47,064 bases of DNA from CAWBNS01 sp964445105 (GTDB lineage: Bacteria; Chlamydiota; Chlamydiia; Chlamydiales; JAJFMA01), in assembly GCA_964445105.1 (NCBI GenBank), contig CAYUJS010000008.1:1-47064 (forward strand), written 5' to 3'. Shown here piece after piece: positions 1 through 8,880 of this stretch. The notes under the pieces were generated by a model. The model was not told the origin of the DNA, searched no databases, and saw only the letters and a program-made list of their open reading frames with translations. Position 1 is the first letter of the stretch. The number at the start of each line of letters is the position of its first letter. The position numbers and the translations under genes were made by a program.

Positions 1-447
1 AGTAAACTGTCGATTTTGACAGCCCCAAAGCTTCACGTTGAGCCGAAACCGTTAGAGGCTCGGATCCGCGCTGTCAACCAGCGCTCGCTTCTCACTCGAG
101 GTCCAGGTCGCATTTTTTTAGCCAATCTAGTTGCATCTCTAGTCGGCCTATTTTTTCGTAGAGAATCTTTTGATCCTCCTCCGCACTTACCGCTTTTTTC
201 TGGCAGCCGTCCTCGAACACTGAAAGCAAGCCTTCCAAGGCTTGCTTTTTCCACTTCACCGCCTGTACGGGGCTAATACTGTGTTCTGAGGCGATCTCAG
301 CCAAAGTTTTGTCATGCCGAAGGGCCGCTGTTGCCACCTTGGCTTTGAACGAGGCTTAAAGTAAGTCCTACGTTTCTTCATAAAGCTCCTTTTCCAAGTG
401 GGAGCTTATTATCTTATTCCCCTGTCCAGTTTTTGGGGGGCATTACA
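1..447 (-). mobile_element. IS3-family insertion sequence remnant, copy 1
   Basis: On the minus strand the right edge reads TGTAATGCCCCCCAAAAACT, a TG-starting end like those of IS3-family elements. It is followed by a decayed transposase orfA (ATG near 380) and, from about position 75 leftwards, the beginning of orfB (LTVSAQREALGLSKSTVYY). The same sequence recurs at 33272-33717 with only three differences that I can see. The window starts inside this repeat, so the true left end is not visible. Both copies carry the same orfA frameshift, so neither can make a normal transposase. Confidence 0.85.
92..380 (-). pseudogene. IS3 transposase orfA, frameshifted (copy 1)
   Basis: The readable part (337 down to 92) has the helix-turn-helix character of IS3 orfA: ATAALRHDKTLAEIASEHSI, then VKWKKQALEGLLSVFED, then a leucine-rich coiled coil. 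A natural start (ATGAAGAAACGTAGG, near 380) lies upstream in another frame. The expected FKAKVATAAL can only be joined to it by a frame change near 345-350, so the gene is broken. ORF A of IS3 elements binds the terminal repeats and is fused to ORF B by programmed frameshifting. Here the break is in the N-terminal part, so it is not the programmed site. Confidence 0.75.
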
Positions 448-513
448 GTGTCTGGCCTTAAGGGAGCCCCTTTATGGCCTTGTGCGATGAATTCGAACAG
501 ATCCTACCAGGAG

Positions 514-1262
514 CTAATACTGTACGGCTGCGCGCTCTTTATCTTGCTGCCTGAAAAAAAAGCAGCCCATTTCTTGTAGCTGATCGATAGCGAACGCTAA
601 GAACATAAAGATGGCGAACGCCACATTTAAGTTCTCTTTGCCGCGCCCAAAATTATGCTCGGATTGATAGCCTTGGTTTTTGAGTGTATTAAAGGTCTCG
701 TTTTCAATTTTCCATCTAGTCTTTCCTGCGCGCATCAAATCGTATGCATTTTCTTCTGCGATTGTTGTGTCCGTCACCTAGGTGAAAGTTGTGGTTTTGC
801 CTTTTGCACCTGTTTTTTGCATGTTAAAAGATCGACCAACAGATCTGAATATATGTCGTTAATAAGCAAGCCGTTGTGGAATTTTAAGAGCTGGGTCAGC
901 TGTCTTTTTTGATCTTTTTGGCCACTTCGGTTGCCTCAATGGCCGAGACCCAGTCGAAAACAGATGCGTTGCCGCCTGGCTTAACGTTAATGACAAAGCG
1001 CATATCTAGCTTTTTTAGGAGCTTGAGGTGGGGGCCGTTCGCTGGTAACGCGTCTTCACAAAAGATTGCCTTGAGGTGAGGATGTTCCCTACGGAAATCC
1101 CCTAAAAGGCGCTTTGGTGCGTTGCGTTCACAATTATTTTTTGGCGCCGTCCGCCTTGCTAATGGGCTCTGGGCAAATGGGCAAAAGCTTGTTTCCGATC
1201 GGGGTGGGCGATAACAACGCCAAGCATCTGGTGATAGTAGGAGACGCGCCTAATCTTTGTAT
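514..1262 (-). pseudogene. decayed DDE transposase (RWKIENETF type)
   Basis: Reading the minus strand through several frames gives consecutive pieces of one transposase: YYHQMLGVVIAHPDRKQ, then FREHPHLKAIFCEDALPANG with RFVINVKPGGN, then an open C-terminal part (777 to 514) with RWKIENETFNTLKNQGY and FGRGKENLNVAFAIFMFLAF. The last motif is typical of a DDE transposase group common in environmental chlamydiae and legionellae, which I place loosely near IS4/ISNCY. Stops and frameshifts occur near 820-910, 1130 and 1190. It is an inactive relic between the IS3 and IS66 remnants. Confidence 0.7.
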
Positions 1263-1295
1263 TTTTTCACCCAACAATTTTTACACGCGAGCGAC

Positions 1296-1419
1296 GTAAC
1301 TTTTCAATAAGTCAGGGTAAGAAAGCCGCCTGATCCATGGACGCATAGCCCCTGCATAGGCTTGAAAGCTGGTAGGTAGCGTATTTTACCAAATTTACCC
1401 GGACTTATTAAGAAGTTAC
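1296..1419. repeat. IS66-like terminal inverted repeat pair
   Basis: GTAACTTTTCAATAAGTCAGG at 1296-1316 is mirrored by the reverse complement of 1399-1419, which reads GTAACTTCTTAATAAGTCCGG: 18 of 21 positions agree. The sequence starts with GTAA, as IS66-family ends do. The two ends enclose only about 80 bp, so this looks like a collapsed element. A similar motif occurs at 19688-19706. Confidence 0.5.
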
Positions 1420-1441
1420 CCAGCGACGTGCGTGAATTTTC

Positions 1442-1762
1442 GTGGCTGCCTTGATCATGCTGCTGTTTGTCCACCGATATAACATAGAACCCACGAACAA
1501 CACAGCTGAAAGGAGCCTCAGGCCTGCAGTGATCTGGAGAAAGCTATCCTATGGGTCGCAATCGGAAACCAGAGAAAGGTTTGTCGAGCGCCTCATGACC
1601 GTTGCAATGACTCTGAATCTAAGACTAAAGAACACCCCCGGCTATTTCATAGAGTGTCTCAGAGGCCCATCCGAAGCGGCCAATCGCCATCGGTCTTTTT
1701 CACCTAAAAAGCTACCTTTCGGCAGCGACCGAGCCGGCACTTCGTTTTCTTCAACAACATAA
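1442..1762 (+). pseudogene. IS66-family transposase, C-terminal fragment
   Basis: The reading frame contains IEPTNNTAERSLRPAVIWRK, then LSYGSQSETRERFVERLMTV, the hallmark C-terminal end of IS66 transposases (TnpC). This includes the E of the DDE triad in the NNTAERSLRP segment. Only about 70 residues are homologous. The start and the whole catalytic core are missing, and the frame after about 1690 is unrelated. It is a truncated relic. Confidence 0.75.
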
Positions 1763-1859
1763 GTACCTCCCGCCGCTAGCCGATGGCCTTGGCCTTTTTG
1801 CTCATGGCAGGGAACTAAATTGGTGGTTGACCAGGTAACCCCCTACCCCCCTTGAAGTG

Positions 1860-4800
1860 TTACCTAAAAGTAACACAAGGACGGCTCTTCCTGACTTTCT
1901 GCAGCCCGCTGTCGGTGATTTTTTCGCAGTGGTCTAGGATAACAGAGGAGAGGTTGGGGCAACTGCTAGCCAATGCCAGCAGCCCGCTGTCGGTGATTCT
2001 ATTGCAGAAGCCTAGCCTAACATAGGTTAGGTTGGGACAATTTCTAGCCAATGCCTCCAGCCCGCTATCGGTGATTCTGTTGCAGTTCCAAAGTCCAACA
2101 GAGGATAGGTTGGGGCAACTTTGGGTCAATGCCTGTAACCCTCTGTCGCTGATTTGATCGCAAAAGCTCAGCTCAACAGAGGAGAGGTTGGGGCAACTGC
2201 TAGCCAATGCCTGCAGCCCGCTGTCGGTGATTTGATTGCACCGTTTAAGGTCAACAGAGGTTAGGTTGGGGCAACTGCTAGCCAATGCCTGCAGCCCGCT
2301 GTCGGTGATTTTATTGCAGGAGCCTAGATCAACAGAGGTTAAGTTGGGGCAATTTCTAGCCAATGCCTGCAGCCCTCTATCGGTGATTTTGTCGCACCCG
2401 CACAGCTCAACAGACGAAAAGTTGGGGCGATTTCTAGTCAATGCCCCTAGCCCGCTGTCGGTGATTTGTTTGCACCAGTTAAGGTTAACAGAGGATGAAA
2501 GGTGGGGGCAATTTCTAGCCAATGCCTGTAACCCTCTGTCGGTGATTTGAGTGCATCCGCCCAGCTCAACAGAGGAAAGGTTGGGGCGACTTATAGCCAA
2601 TCCCTCTAGCCCGCTGTCGGTAATTCGCTCGCACCAGTTAAGGTTAACAGAGGTTAGGTTGGGGCAATTTCTAGCCAATGCCTGCAGCCCGCTGTCGGTG
2701 ATTTGTTTGCAGTAGCTCAGGTCAACAGAAGAGAGGTTGGGGTAGCTTTGGGCCAATACCTGTAACCCGTTGTCGGTGATTTGAGTGCATTCGCGCAGGT
2801 CAACACAGGAGAGATCAGTGATTTGATTACAACCGTGCAGTTTAATAGAGGAAAGGTTGGGGCAGCTTCGGGCTAATACCTGTAGTCCTTTGTAGGTGAT
2901 CTGCTTACAGTAACTTAGTTCAATGGAGGATAGGTTGGGACATGTTTGAGCTAGAGCTTGTAGTCCGCTATCGGTTGTCTGCTCACAGTAACTCAAGTTA
3001 ACAGAAGAGAGGTTAGGGCAACTTCTAGCCAATGCCTGCAGTCCGGTATAGGTGATTTGAGCGCACCCGCTCAGGTTAACAGAGGAAAGTTTGGGACAGC
3101 TTTGGGCTAATGTCCGCAGCTCGCTGTCGGTGATTTGATTACACTCGCTCAAGTCAACAGAGGAAAGGTCAGTGATTTGATTGCACCCGCTCAGGCTAAC
3201 AGAGGAAAGTCTGGGACAGCTTTGGGCCAATGCCTGCAATCCTCTATAGGTAATCTGCTTGCAGTAATTTAGCCCAATAGAGGACAGGTTGGGGCAACTT
3301 CTAGCCAATGCCTGCAGTCCGCTGTCGGTGATTTTAGCGCATCCGCTCAGGTCAATAGAAGAGAGGTTGTGGCAGCTTTCGGCCAATGCCTGTAGCCCGT
3401 TGTCGGTGATTTGGTGGCAGTTACTCAGGTTGATACCGGAAAGGTCGGGCCAGTTTTTTACCAAAGCTAGCAGGCTCGCGTCGTTGGTATCTCTCGCATC
3501 TAAGGGCAAATCGGAGGGCTTAGGGCAGACTTGTACCGAAGCCGGCGGGGGAGCTGCGGCAACCTGCTCTTTGTTTGTATCAAGCCCTAGTTCCTGAGGA
3601 GCCGCAGCGGCGGATCGCAAGAACTGCAATTGCTTTGTAGAATCTTGCTTGAGACTTTCTAACTCTTCCAGAGCTTGGAACGGTCCGATCTTGGGCATTT
3701 TTTCCCATGCAGCTTTCTCTGGAAGAGCCATCGATCCGAACTTTTGTCGACTGTTAAATCTTTCATCCGAGCGCTCATTCAAGGCGAAGGGAGGTTGGGT
3801 TGCAGCCAGAGAGAGAAGAGGCTCTGGTGGGGTGCTCTGGGCGCACACTTCGTAATCCGGGCTCAGCTCGGGCACGACGAGCCGTAAAAGTTCGATGCCA
3901 GTCAGTTGAGAGGGCCCCTGCAAAGCGACCTGCAAGCGCTGCAATCTTCGATAGATAGCAGTGATCGCCCCCTGTTTTAAAGGGATTGGAATCACCATGC
4001 CAGGATTTCGTTTAGTTCCCTTAAACAGCTCGCGACGCTCCTTGAGTGGAAACAAAGCGCAGTAACGTTCGTTTTGTTCGGCAAGCAGCTCGAGCCAGAG
4101 GCGCAGAAAGTGTTCTGGATGTAGAGAGAGAAAACGCTGGCGTACAGAGGCGTGTAGAGGTTGCTTCATCAACTCAAGGCGGTAAAGGACGTTCTTGGCC
4201 TGCAAGATAGTACCGTCCTCTTCAAGGAGAGTAGGGGCGAATGCATGTTCATTTTGCACGCTAATGAGACGACGAGACCGTGTCTCTAGTATGAAATGAT
4301 CCGGTTGAGCATCCTCAAAATTGACTAACAGAGAAGCGATGAAGAGCTCGGCAAAGGCTAGCGAATCTAACTTTTCCAGCTGCTGGGCTTTAAGAGGATC
4401 GTTTAGTACTTCGTGAAGGCTGTCTCCTTCAATACCCAGCGAGATCAACACAGGATAACTTCTTCCGTTGGGAAGAGTGATTTTTGCCAAATCCGTAGCA
4501 GAGGTTCCGTGGCCAATGAGTAGCTCAAAGAATTTACCGACGGCATACTCCACACCCGGCATTTCTGGGAAAGGTTGGAAGAAAAGGGTATGTCCGCTCG
4601 GAAGCACGATTTTATTCACATTTCGGCCACCATAGGTACTATTCAGGCGGATATTCCCCTCTTCATCCAGCAGGTGCTCTCTTAATTTCTGAGATAGCTG
4701 TATCCTTCCTAAATGTAGTCCCGCAAGCAACGTTGGAGAATGCGCGAAAAGGTAGGAGCCTGTCTGGCGCGAAGGTGCTATTTTTCCTATTTGAGAATTG

Positions 4801-7800
4801 ACAGTAAATTCGCGTAGAGCTTCCAAAGCCAGATGCCAGCGCAGAGGCAGGCTACGGGCTTGTAGCAGAGTGTAAAGCTCCCCATCTGACTGCAGGAAGT
4901 CTTTAGCTATTTGTACATCGAGCGTACGCCCCGCCCCCAAGCGAATGAATTGATGGACCAAGCGCTCCTGATTCTGTTGCATCGCATAATCAAACGCTGT
5001 TTTGCCTTGCTGGTCTGCTAGATCAGGGTTAGCCCCCTTCTCAATCAGGCAGTCAATCAGCACCTCGGCCTCTTCGGGAGCTGTATGCGCCAGCTCAACG
5101 AGGCGGTGCAAGCAGGTCCAACCGCGCGGCTCGTCGGCTACATTTAGTAACACGGTCGAATGCTCCACTAAAAAACGCACCACTACAGCAGTCTGCTCAG
5201 GTAGCTCAGAGAAACGCGCCAGGCAAACCAAAAGAACGTTCTGCCCATGTGGATCGACAGCTTGAGCATCAGCACCGTAGCGCAGCAGCAACTGAACCAT
5301 ATCCAAATTGAGCCTGCAGCAGGCCTCAAACAAAGGTGTTTGGCCTGCTTCATTTTTCAAGGCTAGCAGCGACGAATTCTTTTCCCTTTCCAGGTAACTT
5401 GTTTTCTCCTCTTCTAGTAAGCGAGCAGCCAACGCATGGTAGCCGCTTGCTACTGCTAGCAGGAAAAACTCTCGACGAGAAGAGGGGTCGGCAGGATCCC
5501 CTGGCAGGGTGGTGGCATCGGCTAGAGCAGGAAAGGCGTCTTGCGCCTTTCCTAGCAGAGAGACCTGCATATCGAGAGGAAAGGAGCCCAGGTCTAAACT
5601 CTTTAAAAAGCGTCCCGCGGCCTGTGCTGGTGTTTGTTTAGGGTCGGAAGAGGCAAGAGGCTGTGGCTCTTTTTGGAGCAGATCGTCCAGTTTCTCGTAC
5701 GATTCTTCAATACTGTCGCTAGCTTCTGAAGCCTGACGGTAGATTTCGGCCAATCTAGGCTGCAAGGCTTCAAGAAGCTGCCTGTGAGTAGTTGCAGGAT
5801 CGGCACGGAGGAGGTCAATCAGTCTTGTGGCCTTGGCGCTGAGAGCAGGGACCAGCTCTGCGTCAATGGTTATTAGTAGTATGTCAGCTTCTACTCCATC
5901 CAATAGATCATCCTGGGCCAGCGCCCACTGTCTTTGCCAGCGCTTATACCTCTGATTCTGTGCTTCTAATGCGACGAGCCAGTCGAAGATGAGCTCCTGT
6001 GGGGAGATTGCCGAGAGTTGTTGTGCAAGCTTGCGATCCATCGAGGCGGCCATCTGCTCGAACAGGTAAAGAACTGTTTTAGTGGACACTGCCGAGGGAT
6101 CTAGAGCTTGGTCGTTGCGGATGCTTACCAACGAAAGGGAGGAGATGGCTTCTGTTTCACCTTGTTCTAAGGCACCTTTTTCTAAGACCACCATGAAATG
6201 GCCAGCTTTATGATCAGAGGGGTTGGTGAGCAGGCTCGCAACAAAGTGCGCACTAAAGTTAAAACGATCAAAACGGCTCATGAGCTGGGGGAGCTCTTCT
6301 AGCAGCTGTTGCGTGGAAAGAGCAGGAAAGTACTGTTTGAGCCTTCCGATGGAGGAACACAGCTCCACCAGTTCTATCAGCTTGACCTGCCTTATCCCTG
6401 CTCGATGAGCAATCGCGGCGAGGCCTGAATAGCGCTGTAAAAGAGCTAAGACCTTCACCAGCATTTCTACAGGGCGTTTAAAGAGTTCGGCTTTGTCGCC
6501 ATCAGAAGCTCGGCCAGAAAATTCAAAGCATCTTTTATTCGCTGGTTTGGAACTAAATAAACTCGCAAAAGTATTCTCCAAACGCTGGCTAGACTCTTCT
6601 GTGCTTAAGACAGAGAGCGCTGCTGGGTCCAGCTCAGGATGATTTTTAAGGTACTCTTGCTGCCACCCATCCTGTAGCAGCCATTCAAAAGCGCCCCGAG
6701 CTTTTTCAGCCCCTAGACAATTTTCCAGAAAGGGAAGAATATTTGTGATGGCCAGAAAATCTTGCAAGGGGATGCCCTCAACCCCATATCCTGCTTGCAG
6801 GCTGGATTCATAGGGGGCAGATTGTCCATCCAGGAAAAGATGACGAACTTTTGTCGGCGCCGTGGGAGCAATCCCGCGGCTGCCGAGCAGCTGGTGGAAG
6901 GCATACACAGCAAATTCCATCCCTGGATTGATGTTGTAGCCCTTTTTCGAAGTGGACTCATAAAAAACACCCTCCCTGTAGCAGACAGCGCGGGTCTCTT
7001 CCGCATTCTTTTTGTAGGCGTTGCCCTGTGCGTCAAGGCTGAGTAAATCGCTGGCCACCTCCCGATCGAGCAAGAAAAACCCTAGCCCCGCCCCACTAAG
7101 CTGGGCTTTAGGTACACACAAAGCCTCTTTTTTCTCATCGGAAGCGTCATTGAACTTTTCTAAAAAGCTGCGATAGGTCTCAACAACATCCTTCAAAGGA
7201 CTGTAGAAAGTTTTCAGAGGACTGTCGGGAACGTTTTTCAGCCGATGGAGCAGAAGCAGGCTCGCTTGTTTGAGCTCTTCTAACCTTAGCAACGGCTCAG
7301 TAAATGGAGAGGCCTGATTCCAGAGGTAATGAGTAGGAGGGAAAAGCTTGGGCAATAACGCCTTGATCTGTGTAATCAACGGATCGTTTTGACTGGCTTG
7401 GGATAATTCTTCATGCAGGATAGCTACCGCAGCGCCGAAAAAGTCTGGCGCCAATGAAGGCAGACGTAAAATGCGCTCGTAAACTGGCGCAGCCGAGTTT
7501 CGGTCAGATGCCTCAGCAGTATTTTTCGTTTGAGCAAGCTGCTGCTCAAGAGCCACACAGAATGATTCCGCCCCGGGTAACTGTTTTGCTGCCTCTAGCA
7601 TACCTCGAAGCTGCAGAATACGCGTTTGATACTGCTCCAATTGGAAGCAGGGCTCACGCCGAATGGTGTTTTTGAGCTCTGCAGAGAGCAGAGCTATCTT
7701 TTCCGGGTCCGCTAATTTAGGAAACCGCGCCAGCTGATGAAGCTGCTCGGCTAGTTCGCGGAAAGAAAGATCGTTAGTTTCTCGCGACTGTATGACTGGC

Positions 7801-7901
7801 TCATTGCGCGAAGACGACGATGAAGACGGACTCTGAGAGACAGGTAACGGAAACGGCGAGCTACCATTCAGGGATGGTCCAGATAGAGAAACGGAATGCA
7901 T
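1860..7901 (-). CDS. giant ankyrin / LRR protein with two kinase-like segments (effector candidate)
   Basis: 2013 residues. The longest open frame begins at a TTG (7922), but ATG at 7901 has GAGG six bases upstream and is preferred. Layout seen: a Ser/Pro-rich flexible N-terminus (1-45), an alpha-helical region, a segment at about 320-600 (GMEFAVYAFHQLLG to LVSIRNDQAL), about four ankyrin repeats at 850-1000 (GQTPLFEACCRLNLDMVQLL), a second segment at about 1085-1220 that mirrors the first (GVEYAVGKFFELLIG to LISVQNEHAF), and from about 1475 to the end some 21 leucine-rich repeats of the cysteine-containing RNI/F-box type (CPNLSSVDLSGCxQITDSGL). The mirrored segments loosely resemble PI3/4-kinase or HipA-like folds, which is inference. 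Protein-binding repeats of eukaryotic type and a disordered N-terminus suggest a secreted host-targeted protein. It stands alone between IS relics and a long intergenic region. No secretion signal was proven. Confidence 0.85.
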   Translation of the reverse strand: MHSVSLSGPSLNGSSPFPLPVSQSPSSSSSSRNEPVIQSRETNDLSFRELAEQLHQLARFPKLADPEKIALLSAELKNTIRREPCFQLEQYQTRILQLRGMLEAAKQLPGAESFCVALEQQLAQTKNTAEASDRNSAAPVYERILRLPSLAPDFFGAAVAILHEELSQASQNDPLITQIKALLPKLFPPTHYLWNQASPFTEPLLRLEELKQASLLLLHRLKNVPDSPLKTFYSPLKDVVETYRSFLEKFNDASDEKKEALCVPKAQLSGAGLGFFLLDREVASDLLSLDAQGNAYKKNAEETRAVCYREGVFYESTSKKGYNINPGMEFAVYAFHQLLGSRGIAPTAPTKVRHLFLDGQSAPYESSLQAGYGVEGIPLQDFLAITNILPFLENCLGAEKARGAFEWLLQDGWQQEYLKNHPELDPAALSVLSTEESSQRLENTFASLFSSKPANKRCFEFSGRASDGDKAELFKRPVEMLVKVLALLQRYSGLAAIAHRAGIRQVKLIELVELCSSIGRLKQYFPALSTQQLLEELPQLMSRFDRFNFSAHFVASLLTNPSDHKAGHFMVVLEKGALEQGETEAISSLSLVSIRNDQALDPSAVSTKTVLYLFEQMAASMDRKLAQQLSAISPQELIFDWLVALEAQNQRYKRWQRQWALAQDDLLDGVEADILLITIDAELVPALSAKATRLIDLLRADPATTHRQLLEALQPRLAEIYRQASEASDSIEESYEKLDDLLQKEPQPLASSDPKQTPAQAAGRFLKSLDLGSFPLDMQVSLLGKAQDAFPALADATTLPGDPADPSSRREFFLLAVASGYHALAARLLEEEKTSYLEREKNSSLLALKNEAGQTPLFEACCRLNLDMVQLLLRYGADAQAVDPHGQNVLLVCLARFSELPEQTAVVVRFLVEHSTVLLNVADEPRGWTCLHRLVELAHTAPEEAEVLIDCLIEKGANPDLADQQGKTAFDYAMQQNQERLVHQFIRLGAGRTLDVQIAKDFLQSDGELYTLLQARSLPLRWHLALEALREFTVNSQIGKIAPSRQTGSYLFAHSPTLLAGLHLGRIQLSQKLREHLLDEEGNIRLNSTYGGRNVNKIVLPSGHTLFFQPFPEMPGVEYAVGKFFELLIGHGTSATDLAKITLPNGRSYPVLISLGIEGDSLHEVLNDPLKAQQLEKLDSLAFAELFIASLLVNFEDAQPDHFILETRSRRLISVQNEHAFAPTLLEEDGTILQAKNVLYRLELMKQPLHASVRQRFLSLHPEHFLRLWLELLAEQNERYCALFPLKERRELFKGTKRNPGMVIPIPLKQGAITAIYRRLQRLQVALQGPSQLTGIELLRLVVPELSPDYEVCAQSTPPEPLLSLAATQPPFALNERSDERFNSRQKFGSMALPEKAAWEKMPKIGPFQALEELESLKQDSTKQLQFLRSAAAAPQELGLDTNKEQVAAAPPPASVQVCPKPSDLPLDARDTNDASLLALVKNWPDLSGINLSNCHQITDNGLQALAESCHNLSSIDLSGCAKITDSGLQALARSCPNLSSIGLNYCKQITYRGLQALAQSCPRLSSVSLSGCNQITDLSSVDLSECNQITDSELRTLAQSCPKLSSVNLSGCAQITYTGLQALARSCPNLSSVNLSYCEQTTDSGLQALAQTCPNLSSIELSYCKQITYKGLQVLARSCPNLSSIKLHGCNQITDLSCVDLRECTQITDNGLQVLAQSYPNLSSVDLSYCKQITDSGLQALARNCPNLTSVNLNWCERITDSGLEGLAISRPNLSSVELGGCTQITDRGLQALARNCPHLSSSVNLNWCKQITDSGLGALTRNRPNFSSVELCGCDKITDRGLQALARNCPNLTSVDLGSCNKITDSGLQALASSCPNLTSVDLKRCNQITDSGLQALASSCPNLSSVELSFCDQISDRGLQALTQSCPNLSSVGLWNCNRITDSGLEALARNCPNLTYVRLGFCNRITDSGLLALASSCPNLSSVILDHCEKITDSGLQKVRKSRPCVTFR

Positions 7902-8298
7902 ACTAAACCTCATGAATGACAAACGGGAAAGCTATCACAAATAAAATTTTTGCCCCAAATATCTTTTAATGTTGAGCGGGTAGGCAGAAAAATCGCATCC
8001 ACAAAATGCAGGGCGCTGAAAGCCACCTTACGAAATATCAGAGGATCTGGAATTTGAGTTGCCTTTCGACAATTACGTCGCATTAAAATTGCCCCAACAA
8101 CCCTTCGCTTTGCCAACAGGACCCACCATTTTGATAGTCGCTTTTGCTATCTGCCCACTTTTCTTATAGCACCCGCCAAAAGCCCCTGCAGTAATCCCTA
8201 ACAAGGCCGGGCGACCTTAGGATCCGGGCCGGCCACATTCAGCGCTGGGCAAGGGGGACTGCATTATTGGCTTGCGCTGATAAACAGAAAAACAAATA

Positions 8299-8326
8299 TT
8301 TACACACCTTACCGTTTATGTATGCT
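8299..8326 (+). promoter_or_regulatory. sigma-70-like promoter candidate
   Basis: TTTACA (8299-8304), a 16-bp spacer and TATGCT (8321-8326) in an AT-rich stretch within a 979-bp gap between the giant LRR gene and rsmH. It points towards rsmH, about 550 bp away, and towards the hairpin at 8406-8438. It may drive a short RNA or the cell-wall cluster. Confidence 0.35.
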
Positions 8327-8405
8327 ATCCTTCCGGCACCATTCAATCTTGAAGTTCGTTCGTCTGCGGGTCAGCCCACTTCTAGTGGCCGGGCGCGCTA
8401 AGGCA

Positions 8406-8450
8406 TTTTCGCTGTGAGGCCAAGGATAAGAGCGAAAAATATTTTCCCTA
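8406..8450 (+). terminator. hairpin with T-rich tail, possible terminator of a short RNA
   Basis: TTTTCGCT (8406-8413) pairs with AGCGAAAA (8431-8438) across a 17-base loop and is followed by ATATTTTCCC. Together with the promoter-like site about 80 bp upstream it could delimit an RNA of roughly 110 nt (about 8333-8445). I found no 4.5S, 6S, tmRNA or RNase P signature in it. Confidence 0.3.
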
Positions 8451-8506
8451 TTTCTCAAAGCGATGTCTTGCCCCGATCGCTAGGCTAGGACGTTACTAAC
8501 AGTCAA

Positions 8507-8792
8507 AAAATTGGAACAATTTTTTGAACGATTATGAGAAGTAGCCTGCTACCAGCAAAGCCCTTTGCTCTCAGGGCCTCAAGAGGCTCGACCAATTGTT
8601 GAAAATTTGAGCACAAAATAAGCTTTACGCTCTCGAATGATGTGCTGGAACAGTGCGTTTGGTTATGAAATATATACTGGCGTGAGCCGCGCATGGGCTG
8701 GCAAAGTGAGCGGTGACCTAATTTTGCTCATTTTGTCCCTAATAGCGCGGATTCGAGAAGATGTTGGCGCGCTAAAATTTTGTTCCAATTTT
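8507..8792. repeat. inverted repeat enclosing 290 bp of non-coding DNA
   Basis: AAAATTGGAACAA starting at 8507 is matched by the reverse complement of 8780-8792 (TTGTTCCAATTTT). The pairing extends imperfectly through a run of T/A. The enclosed sequence has no convincing reading frame. It could be a miniature inverted-repeat transposable element or the closing stem of a structured leader RNA ahead of rsmH. No target-site duplication is obvious. Confidence 0.4.
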
Positions 8793-8880
8793 CTGTGCCC
8801 TGCGCGCAGGCCTGATCAGCCTTGAAATATGCTCGTCATTGTGGGACAATTGCGTCCTATCTTTTCCAAAGGTGCGGATC

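Noticed and set aside
2236..3597. Plus-strand open frames with regular repeats, and a CRISPR-like periodicity
   Set aside because: They are the antisense of the leucine-rich repeat array of the giant minus-strand gene; the roughly 78-bp period is the 26-residue LRR unit, and there are no identical repeats with unique spacers.
8333..8500. Possible 4.5S, 6S, tmRNA or RNase P RNA upstream of rsmH
   Set aside because: None of the conserved sequence cores of these RNAs could be found; kept only as an unnamed candidate transcript.
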